Part shown: positions 30,535 through 42,570 of the stretch, piece after piece
Layout: every line of letters starts with the position of its first letter
Numbering within the stretch: the first letter of the stretch is position 1
Assembly: GCA_004764695.1 (NCBI GenBank)
Contig: SMSO01000031.1
Location: 2,341,048 to 2,405,047 of the forward strand
DNA length: 64,000 bases
Direction of reading: 5' to 3'
Source of the DNA: Schizochytrium sp. TIO01
Taxonomy: Eukaryota > Sar > Bigyra > Thraustochytrida > Thraustochytriidae
Notes under the pieces: generated by a model
Databases searched by the model: none
What the model saw: only the letters and a program-made list of their open reading frames with translations
What the model was told of the DNA's origin: nothing
Made by a program: the position numbers and the translations under genes

Positions 30535-32647
30535 ATGGACCCTGTGGAGCTTGAGCATGTGGTTGGCTTTTCTGGTGAGCACAGTAAAGTATTATGCGGC
30601 CATCCCAAAAACGAGGATTTGTGCTTGATGGGGTAAGTTGAATAATTTGTACTATACTTAACAGCTCACGCAGGCATGCAGTATGAAGAGTTCCTTAAAC
30701 ATATATTGAAGAAGGTACAGAAGTCAAAGTCCTCTTTGTAACTAATGAGCCAGGAATGTGGAGTGATTACAATTTTGACTTTAAGTTTTATACTGACAAC
30801 ACGATTGCTTCTGTTTGTGAATCAGAATGGGCTGTAATGTAGTTATTCAGGACCTCCGTGATGACCATAATCAACGATTTCTCCAGGGTCATGACGAGAC
30901 AGTATCCGTAGTGGCTGTATCTGCGAAAGGAACTTTAGCAGCCTCGGGACAAGAAGGCTCCCGGCGTATGGCAGTTCCAGAAGCCCAGATTATTGTATGG
31001 GATCTTGCACAACAAGTCGATGTTTATCGGCTGAAAGGAATCCGCCAATGCGTTATGTGTCTGGCCTTCTCTGGCGACGAGGTATTTTTGGCAGGCTCCG
31101 GTCGTGATGGTTCGTTATACGTGTGGGATATGCAAACTGGCGAGATTATCTCAAGCATGGGTATGGCAGGTATGGTACCAACAGCCCTCTTTTGGGGTCC
31201 TCCTCACCGATCTGAGAATTCACGAAGGCCAGAGTACATGCTGTATGCAACTGTAGGTCCCCAAGTGGTTGCGTTCCAGCTTCGATACTCTGTTGGTAAC
31301 ATGCAATATGAGGTACAAAAGATTCCTTTCCGACTACCTGCTGGCTTAATTCGTGAGTACCTAGACGTTTGTTTGTCCCCTTGCGGAGAAACACTTATGC
31401 TTTGCACAAGTGTTGGCGATGTCAACGTCTACCAGCTAGAGTCACAGGTTTATCGTGCAAGCTTTCCAGTATGTAGTGGAGGGGCGAAGAGTATGTGTGC
31501 AGCGGGGGTGTTTGTGTTTGTAGGTGGTGGGGATGGAACGATCAAGCGGCTTACAGGTCGTGGTTCAGAATGGCGGCTTGATGGCGAGACTTCTGTGGAA
31601 GGGTCTGTGACAAGTCTTTCCGCTTGTGGACCAGATCGCTTGCTCGTGGGTACTAGTGCAGGGTTTTGCTATGAGATGGATACAGAGTCACTGAAGATCC
31701 TTCGCGCCATTCAGAGCGAGACTGCTCCGGTCGTTGCCTTATCGTTTAAGCCCTCAAGCTCGATTCGATTTGCTACTGTCAACCAGGGCGGCGTGGTGCG
31801 TTTGTGGGATTTGTCTGATTACTCTGTGGTTATGCAAGCACAGCCGCGGCACCGGGACATGGGAACATGCGTAGTCTTCGATGAAGAATCAAACGAGATT
31901 ATTGCTGGCTTTGCATCGGGTGCAGTTCGCGCATGGCCAGAGATGAAATCTGACGCTGCTCCTATGTCTTGGGAGATTGCCACAGCCCATCGTGACGGGG
32001 TTTCTTCCGTTTGTGCAACTAAATTGTATTATGCCACCGGTGGCACGCGTGGCGGTGTCCGCCTATGGGCTCGCTCATCTCGAACCCAGCTTTTTGAGTT
32101 TTCTGACCATGTGCATAGACCAGTGACTTGTGTTTTGCCTGATTGTCGTGCTGCGCACCTTTTGCACTCATGCGGTGAGGATCGTAGCATTTTCACATAT
32201 GATTTGAAAAAGGAGCGCAGAATGGTACAACATCAGCTCGGGCAGCAAGGCGGTATTCCCAACTCGATGACACAGCGACTTGATAGTGAGAATGAGCTTA
32301 TTACTGCTAGTTCTGATGGACGCATCTGCACTTGGGATTTCGATCTCGATGAGCCAGTGTCAGAGGTTTCTGTGCAAGGTACACGGGCATTGAGTTTTAC
32401 AGCTGTGCGTGTTTCACCGGCTAACGGAGCATATCTTGCAGCCGCTGCTTCAGATGGTCGTTTGCGAATTTGGGCTTTAAGCTCGGGCCGTTTGGTAGCC
32501 ACTTCTGCAGAGAATACTCTGTCGGGAATTCAAGACCTTGCTTGGAGTCCTGATCAAAAGCAGCTTGTCGCCGTTGCCGCTGACAAATGCATTGCTATCT
32601 GGAATGTCTATCTTGATGATGGTGATGAGGGTTCAGGGCACAAGTGA
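30535..32647 (+). CDS. CFAP52: cilia- and flagella-associated protein 52 (WDR16), WD40
   Basis: Exon 1 (30535-30632) and exon 2 (30826-32647) give 639 residues, close to the human length (620). Exon 1 encodes M-D-P-V-E-L-E-H-V-V-G-F-S-G, matching the E-L-x-x-V-I-G-F-x-G start of CFAP52; exon 2 continues G-C-N-V-V-I-Q...F-L-Q-G-H, again family-specific. The rest is two seven-bladed WD40 propellers with recognisable blades (I-I-V-W-D-L, L-Y-V-W-D-M, V-R-L-W-D-L, I-C-T-W-D-F, L-R-I-W-A-L, I-A-I-W-N-V). CFAP52 is a microtubule inner protein of the doublet B-tubule in motile cilia, so the organism should make a flagellated stage. Choosing the ATG at 30829 region as the start would drop the conserved first 33 residues. 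Same strand as the LRR-IQ-WW gene, about 0.7 kb downstream. Confidence 0.95.
30633..30825 (+). other. intron of CFAP52
   Basis: Donor GG|GTAAGT at 30633, acceptor AATCAG| ending at 30825, phase 2, 193 nt. TACTGAC at 30791-30797 is a good branch-site match about 30 nt from the acceptor. Splicing gives M-G-M-G-C-N-V-V-I-Q. Confidence 0.9.
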
Positions 32648-33733
32648 GTAAACTTGTTCAACCTTTTTACCTATTGTTCATGAGTTGCCAGTGTTGGCGC
32701 CACTTTAAATGACTATGAAATTCACTCCACTTGGACCTGCTGAACGAATATACAATGAAACGTTTTCATTTTTACACATATAAATATATTTTGCAATTTG
32801 AATGTGCTTTAGAAGAACATAGCATAATACAAGATTCATCATTCCATAAAGATAAAAAGCTTTTCCTTTCTTTTTTTGGGGGGGGAGGGGGGCAGGGGGT
32901 TCAGATACTTCGTCCGTCACTACTCCCAAAGTAGGTATCCTATGAATGATGCATACATTCTTGTTTGAAATTAGAACAGGTCTATTCGAAATGAACTTTG
33001 CACCTTTTCATTTATTCATTCTTTCATTTATATGCTTTTCGATACTGAAATTACATTCCTGAGGTGTATTTTAAAAAATTAAAAAAGCACATTAAAACTT
33101 GAAACATACTTAGGCTATGTTATTTTAATTTTAGTTTAATTTAATATAAAAGTATCTATATGTACCTAGCATCCTACTCTATATGACATAAAAGGAAAAA
33201 AAAGAAGATGAAAATCGTGTTCTGCTTCCTTTGCCCAGTTTGAGGGGTCGCCGACGGTTCAACGCGAGAACAATTTGCGCGGTTCCAGGCACCTCCTGCA
33301 CGCACTCCTCGTGTGGACCAGAACTTTTCCCCTATTACTATCAGCTTGTATGCATGTCGCACTTACGTATCTTAAAATATAAGATCATAGTACAATACCA
33401 TCTCGTGCCATCTAATCTTCAACTTCTGCGGGGGGATCATGCTGAGTCCTGTAAGTGGGTAGCTATGTAGCTAGCTAGTGTGGCTCTAGATAAGACGGTA
33501 ATTTGCCTATAAGATTTGCAAAACTTGCATTTCTGATGGCGACTAAGGCCTCAAGAACCAGCCCGCGGCTCGAAGACAATGCTTCGTTCATGTCCTTGGA
33601 CAAGCAGCGCAAATGAACGGTGTTCCGAGCTTGTCTAGATGGCACCGCATTCATTGCACCATTGTGAGGCGCAGGCCTCTCGAGGTTTCAAGTGTAGCAC
33701 AAGGATAACACCGTACTTTTCACAGAGCCAACG

Positions 33734-33734
33734 T

Positions 33735-33771
<37 letters not shown>
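33734..33771. repeat. (GCAA)n array
   Basis: About nine uninterrupted GCAA units. Confidence 0.96.
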
Positions 33772-33918
33772 TTCGCTCGCTCTGCCTTTCGCAGCATAGG
33801 TGCGCTCAACGTCGTCACTAATGCACTTGCGGTTGAGTGATGGAGCGGGCAGGAGTACGCTCAGCGGCGAGGCCGGTCGAGCCAACCTCACTCCGAGCCC
33901 TCGTCGGCTGCTGTTTAA

Positions 33919-33942
33919 TTCTTCTTCTTCTTCTTCTTCTTC
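33919..33942. repeat. (TTC)n array
   Basis: Eight TTC trinucleotides, among the few trinucleotide arrays in the window. Confidence 0.95.
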
Positions 33943-35125
33943 GAGTTTGCTGGGTCTAGGATCGTCACCAGGATCTCGAGATCTCTGCTCTGAAAGATGA
34001 TGCTTCGGCAAGAGACTCCGAGCGAGACTGACGCAAAGACCGACTGCCCAGACATAGCGAGCTTAAGAAGGTAGTTAAAGTATAAGAGTAGGAGGTACGC
34101 GCGAAGAGACAGTGATCGATTTGGAGCGCAGGTAAGATTCACAAAACTAGTTACAACATTATCACACCATATGACAGACATGTTCAAGGACAAAAGAGCA
34201 GTAAGAGCAGTAGAAGCAGTAGTAGTGCAGGTAGTAGAAGTAGTATGAATAGCGGTCAGGATACCAGAGAAACAAGAAAGCAGAGAGTACGTTCGTGCGT
34301 AAAAGTCAGGTCCAAGAAGAAGCAGCTGTATACTTAGCTGGCATGCATCAGCGCCATTGTCTTGGACAGCAATGGCCTCATGGTCATCATCATCGTCGTC
34401 GTCGTCGTTGATGAGCAGTGGAAAGGGGGTTTGGAGAGAGCAGCAGTGAAGAACACATGTTCTTCGTATTTCATCCGTTGCTCTCCGCAGTAAACTCCTT
34501 CCAAAAGAAAATGCGAAGGATAAAGAAAAGAGAAGAAAAGACTCGAGAGGAAAAAGAAACTAGGAAACAGAGATCCACAGAAATGAGCTCAACTCGCAGT
34601 GGGCAGCAGCACCAGCAGCAGTGGCAGCAAATGGGCAACAAAGGCAGCGACAAGAATGTGACATCACACACCTTCATGAAGATAATCACGCGCTTATTGC
34701 GCGCTCTAGGTTGCTCTTTGCATCTTGAGCAAACTTCGGCAGCAAATGGAAGCACTCCTGAGGGAGTGTCCGGAGGCCACATGAGGGCTCCGGGCGCTTG
34801 AGAAAATTCATTCGTTCGTGAAACTGTAGTCGAATGGAGAGAAACGGAAAAACAGGCAGGCAGGCAGGCAGGCAGCAATACGAATATTGCAAATAGACTC
34901 GCAGATGGATGCATGTAAATGCAAACACGCAAGAACACTAGCAGCATAAGAATTCTGGCGTGCGTAAAGTACCAAGAGACCAAATTGGCAGCAGAACTTG
35001 TCAAACTACCCGCAATAGAGACGCCATGAGGCTGGCATTAGTAACAAGAGCTACGTGCAGCAGTAGCAGCAGCAGCAGCAGCAGAAACTCTTCTCATGAT
35101 AGGCTAAACTTTGTCCGTCAAAATT

Positions 35126-35665
35126 TTAGGCAGTGGTTTGGCCTTCGATGATGTTTACAACCGGGAGCTCGTTCATAGCAGAGAGTCTCACACGGTGAAA
35201 CCTTGCACCTCGTGCTCGAAGCGACCTTGGCGAAAGCTCTGTGTTCGCATCCTGAGGATTAGGACTTCTCTGCGCTGTTGAGCCTGGCATCTCTGCAAAT
35301 GGTTGCAGCGGTACTCCGTTTCGCGGTGAAAACCCGAAAGGAGATGATCTCGGGGACCTTTGCAGACGAAAACCACCTCTTGGACTCATGCCGGTGGACG
35401 TCGGGGAGGCGGTTGGTGTAGAGGAATACGACGCAACCGAAGTCCTGCGTCCACGCCCAGTTCTTCCGAGGCCATCATCTTCGTGGTGGACTCCGAGTTG
35501 AGAGGTCTGGGCACCAACCTCATCCTCTCGAGCTTCTGCAGATCTCGCGCTGTGAAGGTAGCCTTCGTCTTCGTCAAACTGAGTCTGCACCCTCAGCCTC
35601 CGCTGCTCCGCGCGAGAGGTCTGCCCCGACTCGGATTGTTCATCGTCCGCACGCTTGACTTGCAT
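35126..35665 (-). CDS. hypothetical Ser-Pro-rich protein (179 aa)
   Basis: An ATG with A at -3 (AACCATGC) at 35665 opens a frame of 179 residues. The N-terminal half is charged (R-A-D-D-E-Q-S-E-S-G, F-D-E-D-E-G-Y). The middle is rich in Ser-Pro, with S-P-R appearing several times, a possible target of proline-directed kinases. The end is A-M-N-E-L-P-V-V-N-I-I-E-G-Q. The frame continues upstream as a Lys-Thr repeat from AAAACC units without an ATG, which I take as 5' UTR. No known domain. In a GC-rich stretch an open frame of this length can arise by chance, so confidence is moderate. Confidence 0.42.
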   Translation of the reverse strand: MQVKRADDEQSESGQTSRAEQRRLRVQTQFDEDEGYLHSARSAEAREDEVGAQTSQLGVHHEDDGLGRTGRGRRTSVASYSSTPTASPTSTGMSPRGGFRLQRSPRSSPFGFSPRNGVPLQPFAEMPGSTAQRSPNPQDANTELSPRSLRARGARFHRVRLSAMNELPVVNIIEGQTTA

Positions 35666-38467
35666 GGTTTTAGTTTTGGTTTTGGTTTTAGTTTTTGCAC
35701 CTCTTTTTCTTTTGCTTTGTCTTTTTCGAGTCTTCCCCCGATGCTTGATCACTGATTCCTGATGTCCACTTCAGCACAAAACCGGAAGGCGCTTTTTCTT
35801 TGCGAGCTTGAGGCGTCCGCCGTCCGTACGGAAGCAGTGCACCACCTGCCACCAAGCGTAGACTCGCCAGGCTTCTCGTTCTCCGTTCTGGCCTGACGGA
35901 GATCTTGCGCGAAGGACCCTGAGCGGAGTGAATAATACTTTTGATTAGAAAATATTAGATAGATGGATGGATGGATGTATGTATCCCTATGCCTTTGCCT
36001 TTCTCCTTTGGCCCTGAGGCTTCAACGTTCACTGCTGAGTTACGTCTTCTTTCCACCGCGACAGGGCTGGCTGGCGCTGGCGGCGTCGATCTGCGAAGTG
36101 GGCTTGCTTTCGGTTTTGCCTGTCGCTTCGGTCGTGTGTGTTTGGGTTCTGATGGCCACTCTGTTCTCGAGTATTCCTTTTTTCTTTTTTCTTTTCTTTC
36201 CTTACTCTTCAGTGCTGCTGTAAGTAAACAAAAGGCACTAAATCAAAGGAGGGTTTAAAAAGAAAAGAAAAGAAAACGAAAAAGAAAACGAAAACGAAAA
36301 CGAAGAAAAAAGGAAAAAGTAATTTGGCAAGAACCGCGCTTTATTCTCTCTGTTGCCCCTTCCCTTCGTTCGGAGAGAGCGGCGCTGCGCCGCCCCGTCT
36401 CGTGCAAGGCCTCGTGCAGCGCGAGCTAGCTACGGAGCCCAGCCTGACTTCTCTCCAGTGTCTCGCCAGCCTCGGCCCTTGCCCACTTCGCGCGTCTCTG
36501 CTAGCTAGATCGCTCTAGCTTCGGACGCGGTTTCCCGGCACTTGAAGAGGACAGACAGTCAAATCAATCAATCAATGCGAGACGGCCAAGAAGAAAGGAA
36601 AGGAACTAAACTCGTCTACGCTCGAGGGAATTGGCTGGTCGCCCCTGAGCTGCCTTTGGGTGGGCGGTGCCGCTGGCTGGGCCGCCTCCCTCTTGCCTCG
36701 TAAGTCTTCGAGGGCTGGCGTGTTGTCTGCCTCTCCTTTTGCTGGCTGGTGTCGGGATCTCCTTATCTTCGGGACTTTGATTGATTTTAATGTTCTGTTC
36801 TGCTTTATCTAATTAATCCTTCGACTTGTTGGGATTCTCGAGGACAATCGAAGGTGTACATTAGTGTTTACGCTACTTGCTGGGTCTTCGGACACTCTCA
36901 GTATTATCTATCTCCTTTTCCTCATTTCCTTTAAACAAAAAGAAGAAGAAGGAAAGAGAAGAAAGTAAAATCTTTTCTTTATTTCCATGAATTTCCATTA
37001 ACTTTATAATGCGAAAACTTGAGAAGGGAGGGAGGTAAATCACAGAATTAGACCAAAGCTAAGTCGGACTTGAAAGCTTGTGCGGCCTTCTCTCTTTGTC
37101 CGAGTGTCTGACAATATGCGCTGTCACGCCCCGATCATCCTTCCTCTGGTCAGCGCCTCTCTGACTTGCGGTCTGTCTACACTGGGCCGCTCTTCCGACT
37201 TGCCTTCCTTCTCATTTATTTATCACGCTGCATTTTCCTCTTTCTTTTTCTTTTCTCTTTTCTTCGACGCTGTTCAACATTCCAAAAGCTTAAAAGTTTT
37301 CATAAAAGCAATGCCATCCAAGTCCAAAGGCCGCATTTCTCTCCTCGTGTACCCAACGAGGTATACATACATGTGTGTGCGTATATATCCAGGCCCCTAA
37401 GCATCGACTTTTTGACTTTGACTTTGGTCTTAAACTTTGATTTTCATCTTGATTTTCATTTTGTCTTCTTCTAGTTTTCGTTTCTTTCGCCAAGCAGGTG
37501 GTGGTTGTTTCGAGATGAACGCAAGCTTTCAATCCCTCTGAGTTTGCTTTCTTTCTTTCGGCGCCTCATTATCGGCCTCCCTAAGCTTGCTCAGGGAGAC
37601 CGCGCTTGTACACAGTTGTAGGGCCGATTATACGCTTGTACTCTTTACTTATACGCTTGCACTGTTTACTTGTGCACTTGTACTCCCTATTTATACACTT
37701 GTACTACAACGCCTCTCGATGCGTTTTGCAAGTTTGCATGATTGATCAGATTAGATTAGAATAGATTAGAATAGATTAGAGCAGAGCAGAGTAGTGCTTG
37801 ACTCGCTCTCTCTCTCTCACTCGCGCTCAATCGGTCATCACAGAAACCAAGTCGGCAGGACGCTCGGCCGTGTCTCAGGCCAGGACCAAGAGAAGAAAAG
37901 GCTGCTGCAGAGGGCAGAGCGAAGGCGGAGCGAGCGCTTTGGAGATGTATTTTTGGTTCTTCGCTTTGGATTCCTACCTGTGCTGTCGCTGCTACAGATG
38001 AGATGAGTGAGCGGACCACAGTTCTTTTACTTTGTTCGAAGAATCGCTTTGTGGTAGCTTGAGGCAATTCAGACTTGCTTATGCATCCGAAGCTGTCCGC
38101 TCGGCCTCGCGTCCCTGCTTATTCAAACTGAGTCGAGAGGAGGAGACGTCTCAGGCCAAGCTTTTGCGCAACAACTCCTTCTTCTGTCTTTTAGTTCGTT
38201 CGTTCGTTCATTCGTTCATTCATTAAACTATCTATCAAGGGAAAAAGGAAAAGGAAAAGGAATGGAAATAAATTAATTTCGCTTAATTCTCTTGTGAGGA
38301 AGCACTTCGACTCAACTTGCTTAGGGAAAGGCAAGGCCCTGTCTGCTGCTGGCGCTTAGGGCGATCAATAACCGCCAGGCGACCTGCGATTATGTCCCGT
38401 TTCATGCTCAGAGGAGCGACGGAGCGACTCGAGAGTGCCTCCTCTTCTCTCTTCAAGTTTTATTTAT
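35666..38467. other. gene-poor, low-complexity
   Basis: GC-rich islands around 36350-36550 and 36640-36720, purine-rich A/G runs (36258-36320, 36940-36970), and short direct repeats such as GATTAGA at 37750-37790. No frame with a recognisable domain. Confidence 0.5.
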
Positions 38468-38740
38468 TATGTTTGTTTGTTTGTTTGTTTGTTTGTTTGT
38501 TTGTTTGTTTGTTTGTTTGTTTGTTTGTTTGTTTGTTTGTTTGTTTGTTTGTTTGTTTGTTTGTTTGTTTGTTTGTTTGTTTGTTTGTTTGTTTGTTTGT
38601 TTGTTTGTTTGTTTGTTTGTTTGTTTGTTTGTTTGTTTGTTTGTTTGTTTGTTTGTTTGTTTGTTTGTTTGTTTGTTTGTTTGTTTGTTTGTTTGTTTGT
38701 TTGTTTGTTTGTTTGTTTGTTTGCATGTTTGTTTGTTTGC
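38468..38740. repeat. (TTTG)n block of about 63 copies
   Basis: Uninterrupted TTTG from about 38470 to 38723, then a few imperfect units. It is the largest microsatellite in the window. Being a multiple of four, it is open in several frames on both strands (Cys-Leu-Phe-Val and Asn-Lys-Gln-Thr repeats); these are not genes. Confidence 0.98.
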
Positions 38741-38742
38741 AT

Positions 38743-38984
38743 CTTTCTTTATTTTTCTATTTCTTTATTTCTCTATTTCTTTATTTCTTTATTTCTCTAT
38801 TTCTCTATTTCTCTATTTCTCTATTTCTCTATTTCTCTATTTCTCTATATCTCTATTTCTCTGTTTCTCTATTTCTCTATTTCTCTATTTCTCTATATCT
38901 CTATTTCTCTATTTCTCTATTTCTCTATTTCTCTATTTCTCTATTTCTCTATTTCTCTATTTCTCTATTTCTCTATTTCTCTAC
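38743..38984. repeat. (TTTCTCTA)n block of about 28 copies
   Basis: Directly follows the TTTG block. The first few units are TTTCTTTA; the rest are TTTCTCTA with scattered ATATCTCT and TCTGTTTC variants. Confidence 0.96.
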
Positions 38985-39189
38985 ACGCTTCTGCACGTTT
39001 CAAATTGTGACTCCTAGGCAGGGTTACTTCTATCTATCAAGTGCTCTGTAACTTTCGAGCTATAATTAGTGGTATACCTATTTACTTACTTTTCAAGACT
39101 TGGTTCCGAAGACCTCGAAAAGAGGAGAGCAAATTTCACCCTTTTCAAGCTCTCTTTCGTGCTGCGTTAAGTGTTGACTATTGTTTATG

Positions 39190-39500
39190 CGTCTGTCTGT
39201 CTGTTTGTTTGCTTGTCTGTCTATCTGTCTGTTTGTTTGTATGTCTGTTTGTCTGTTTGTTTGTCTGTTTGCTTGTTTGTCTGCTTGTTTGCCTCTCTAG
39301 AGAGTGATAAAATAATTCTAAAGTGAAAGCAAGACGAAATAACGAAACATGAGGGGAACGACTTTCTGCCGCGTCGTCTCATACACTAGTGGATAGATAG
39401 TTGCGAGCTAGCTCCAAGTCTTCATTGAGGCTCCTGAAGTCTATCTATTTATCTGCCTGTCTGCCTGTCTGTCTGTCTGTCTGTCTGTCTGACTGACTGA
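39190..39500. repeat. two (CTGT)-family arrays
   Basis: 39190-39293 is a mix of CTGT, TTGT and CTTG units. 39440-39500 is CTGC/CTGT ending in GACT units. About 150 bp of unrelated sequence separates them. Confidence 0.93.
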
Positions 39501-39713
39501 TTGTGGATCCATCTATATCTTGGATAAGCAGGTATATAAATGCCTTTCCTCTGGTTCGTGTTTCTTGAAGGCAAGTCAGCCAGCGAATGGCAACAAATAC
39601 CAAAGATAAATCGGCTAATTTTGGGCAGTAGAAAGTAGAAACCAAGAACTTTTGGGGGGGACACCACTTACCCATCTTCGACTTCTGTTGTTAAATTGTT
39701 TTGATGATTATTT

Positions 39714-40007
39714 TTAAAAAGACTCTTTCCAAAAGTTGAATGGAGCGAAGGGAAGTTTATCGAATCGTAGCAGATTGAGCAATACATTCTGCTCAATCGC
39801 CTCCATCATGCACGTGCATTTGCACAAGCCGGGCTGCGGCCGGCAAAGCACCCTTCGAGCCAGCCTCTGTGTACGGTAGCGCCGGTCTTCGAAGATTCCA
39901 TCCGGGCCCTCATGCCGAGCACGCTTTTGCGGCGCCTCGTCCTCGCGCCTGAGAACTTGGATAAGAGCCTGAGTGAATGTAATTTGAGAGGGAACCTTCT
40001 CCTTCAT
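39714..40007 (-). CDS. hypothetical small protein (97 aa)
   Basis: ATG at 40007 (G at -3) to TAA at 39714. M-K-E-K-V-P-S-Q-I-T-F, then a charged middle (R-R-E-D-E-A-P-Q-K-R-A-R-H-E) and a Cys cluster C-x7-C-x-C-x-C (C-R-P-Q-P-G-L-C-K-C-T-C). A TATAAAG box lies 51 bp upstream. No family recognised. The length is within chance expectation for this DNA, so the TATA box and start context are the main support. Confidence 0.35.
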   Translation of the reverse strand: MKEKVPSQITFTQALIQVLRREDEAPQKRARHEGPDGIFEDRRYRTQRLARRVLCRPQPGLCKCTCMMEAIEQNVLLNLLRFDKLPFAPFNFWKESF

Positions 40008-40057
40008 ACCATAGGTACCAATTAAGCACTGTACCAAAAGTGTGATTCCCTAAGTTT

Positions 40058-40064
40058 CTTTATA
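40058..40064 (-). promoter_or_regulatory. TATA box candidate for the 97-aa frame
   Basis: TATAAAG on the minus strand, 51 bases before the ATG at 40007. A start site about 30 bases downstream would leave a 5' UTR of roughly 20-25 nt. Confidence 0.3.
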
Positions 40065-41999
40065 GCTGAGCTGGAGAAAGCTGTATAATCATTTGTAGGG
40101 ATTGGACATAGTAGTACAATACAATACAAAGCAAAACATTTACAATAACAATACTGCTACTACTATTAGTTATTATAATTTTAATAAGCACGATAATAAC
40201 AATGATACAATTATCGTGTTGAGTCGGGAAAAAAGGTATCTACTTTATACTTACTCTTCTCGCTATTGTTTTTCATAAACCTTGCCGCATCATGGAAACA
40301 AGCTAATCACCGCTGAGGGCATAATAACTCGCGAATATCTGTTGCTGGGGTTGCTTCATCGGCTTGGGGACCTTCCTTTATTTCAACTTTACGCGATGAC
40401 CTCCAGAGAAAATAGAAAAGTAAGAAAGGGCACGACCAGTTCCCAATAGTAATGGTAAAAGATAGAGATTCTTTCGTGCACTCAACCAAACTCTGGCGAC
40501 GACAAAGCCTGCTCCAACAAAATAAGAGGTTGAAGCCCTCAAAAGGTGGTGCCACAACTTCGATCTCCTGCACGTACGTCTGATTCCCAGCGCTCTGTTT
40601 CTGTCGCGTGCCTCCTTATTGCCAGTCACTGGCTGCTCTCCCTCGCCCACGTGCAGCAGGTACCTTTCAGAGCCTAGCTAGTTAATTCTGCATTGTAATT
40701 TTACAATTTTCTTTTTGCAAAAGGCGAGAACGATTTGGCGACTTGCAATCGTGTCAGGGATCGGCACACGCGATGAATGAACGTGCAATTCATTGCAAGC
40801 CCAAACGAACCTCTTAGAGGCACTTCGATGTCTCTGGACCCTACAAACCTCTCAAAGCTGTTTGGCTCGTTTTAAGCGTACTTCATTGAGGGCTTAAACG
40901 TTCCGGCCGAAAGAGTGGATCAAACGGAGGAGGGCAAAAGAGTGATCAAGCTGAAAAGAAGACGATATTACATAGATACCCCAAAGATGCTCTCAGCCTG
41001 AGGTGAGTGATATTGATACCTGATAGTCGCTCGCACCAGCAGTGATACAGCCTTAACCTTCAAGCACGCAGGTGTGCATAGGGTACGCAAAGAATCGCAA
41101 GGCTGTTTTACTCCTTCCAGCCACCATGAAGCCAAACGAGGAGCGTTTCCTATACTGTTGGCAAGGTCATGCTATTTGAGCGAAGAGTGTAATGCAAACA
41201 ATACAAACGCGAGGTTCTTCAAGCAAGATGATGATGCACGCACAAAACCTTTTATTGGTTTACATATATTTTAATTTTTCTTTATTTTTTTTTTTAAAAA
41301 AGGAAAAAAGAAAAGGAGGTAATCTGGTAATTTAACAAATCTGTAGTTGTAGAAGGAATTACAAAAGTACTTTGTGAAAGAAAAAGGGGGAATCCAAGGA
41401 TGCAGAGGGATCTTCAACAAGAGAGAGTTTGTGTAGTCGACCCTCGGACAGAGATCCTCTCTGCAAAGTTTATCTCCTCTGTCCACTACATAGCGTCTGT
41501 AGAATCTGTGTTGGCCGCCTAACTCCCGCAGCGCTGAGAGTAGAAACTACAATAAACTGATATCAACTTTCACTTACATTAATGTTTTCAATCTAAAAAC
41601 AAATAGGGACAGTAAACAATTCGGCATTAAAAACTTTAAAAAAGAGAGATAAAAAAAAAACCAAAAAAAAAAACCAGAGTGGTACCTATAGCTAGCTACC
41701 TTCTTGTGAATTGTTTAAGAGAGCAATTCTCAAGGTTGATCGATTCTCCTGGGCTGATGAACACATCGTCGAGTTGAACCTGCTTCCCGAGGCAAGTTCA
41801 ATCATTTGATATGATTGGTGTTTGCAACACCTTCGGAGAGACAGTAGCGCATATACCCGAATCGACGGCTTGATCGTTTTGCCGTTCCCCTAAGCGCTAA
41901 AAACCGCAGTGCATGTGGTCGCTCCGCAGTACCGGATGTGCCAAATAGCTTCTGCACTGTGGGATATCTCTCCTCTCTGCCATCTCTCAAAGAAAGCCG
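40065..41999. other. gene-poor, AT-rich
   Basis: AT-rich with long A and T runs (41277-41300, 41640-41675). Nothing recognisable as a gene. Confidence 0.5.
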
Positions 42000-42531
42000 C
42001 AGCAGGAGCAGTGAGTGCCACCCACCCACTGCTCCTGTTCTTTGATTCCCTCTCCCCAAGCCGAGCGAAGGGTTTCCCTGGCTGGTCCGAGCCACTCAGT
42101 CCCAGCCGCCAACGGAGCCGGAGCAGAGTAAGCTAAGCGGTGTGCTGTTCTCCTTCGCGTCCTCGTGTTGGTGGTGCTGGAGTGGCCTTCACGCTGGCCC
42201 GCCCGCCCACAGCAGCCTTCGTTTCGCTGCGTTTCCCCTCTCGCCGTCGGCCTGTCCGTCGGTCTGCCGTCTGTCTGTGTCGGCACTGTGAAGCCGCCCC
42301 TCAGCACAGAGCGTCTGTTTCGGAGTGTCTCCTCCTCTTTCTTTCCTCTCCCCCCGAACCGACCTCTACCGAACAGCCCCTCAGCTCGGTCTCTAGGTTA
42401 ATTTACCTTTCTGTCTCTGTCTCACCTCTGTCTTCGTCTCAGAGACAGAGGAGAGCGAAGATTGTTTGTTATATAGAGAGAGATAGATCGATCGATCTTA
42501 TTGAGGTTGGTTGCCTCACTCTGCACTTAGA

Positions 42532-42533
<2 letters not shown>

Positions 42534-42564
<31 letters not shown>
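42534..42564. repeat. (CT)n array
   Basis: About 15 uninterrupted CT dinucleotides. Confidence 0.96.

Positions 42565-42570
<6 letters not shown>

Larger units (their letters stand above)
32648..35125. other. intergenic; start of the repeat-rich half
   Basis: AT-rich to about 33200, with a G-rich run at 32878-32900. Then arrays of GCAA, TTC, GGCA (34855-34875) and AGC (35057-35083). Open frames are short or made of the repeats. No gene called. Confidence 0.55.

Noticed and set aside
38317-39051. 244-codon frame of Cys-Leu-Phe-Val repeats, and minus-strand Asn-Lys-Gln-Thr frames
   Set aside because: They are translations of the TTTG and TTTCTCTA arrays, open in several frames because the unit lacks stop codons.
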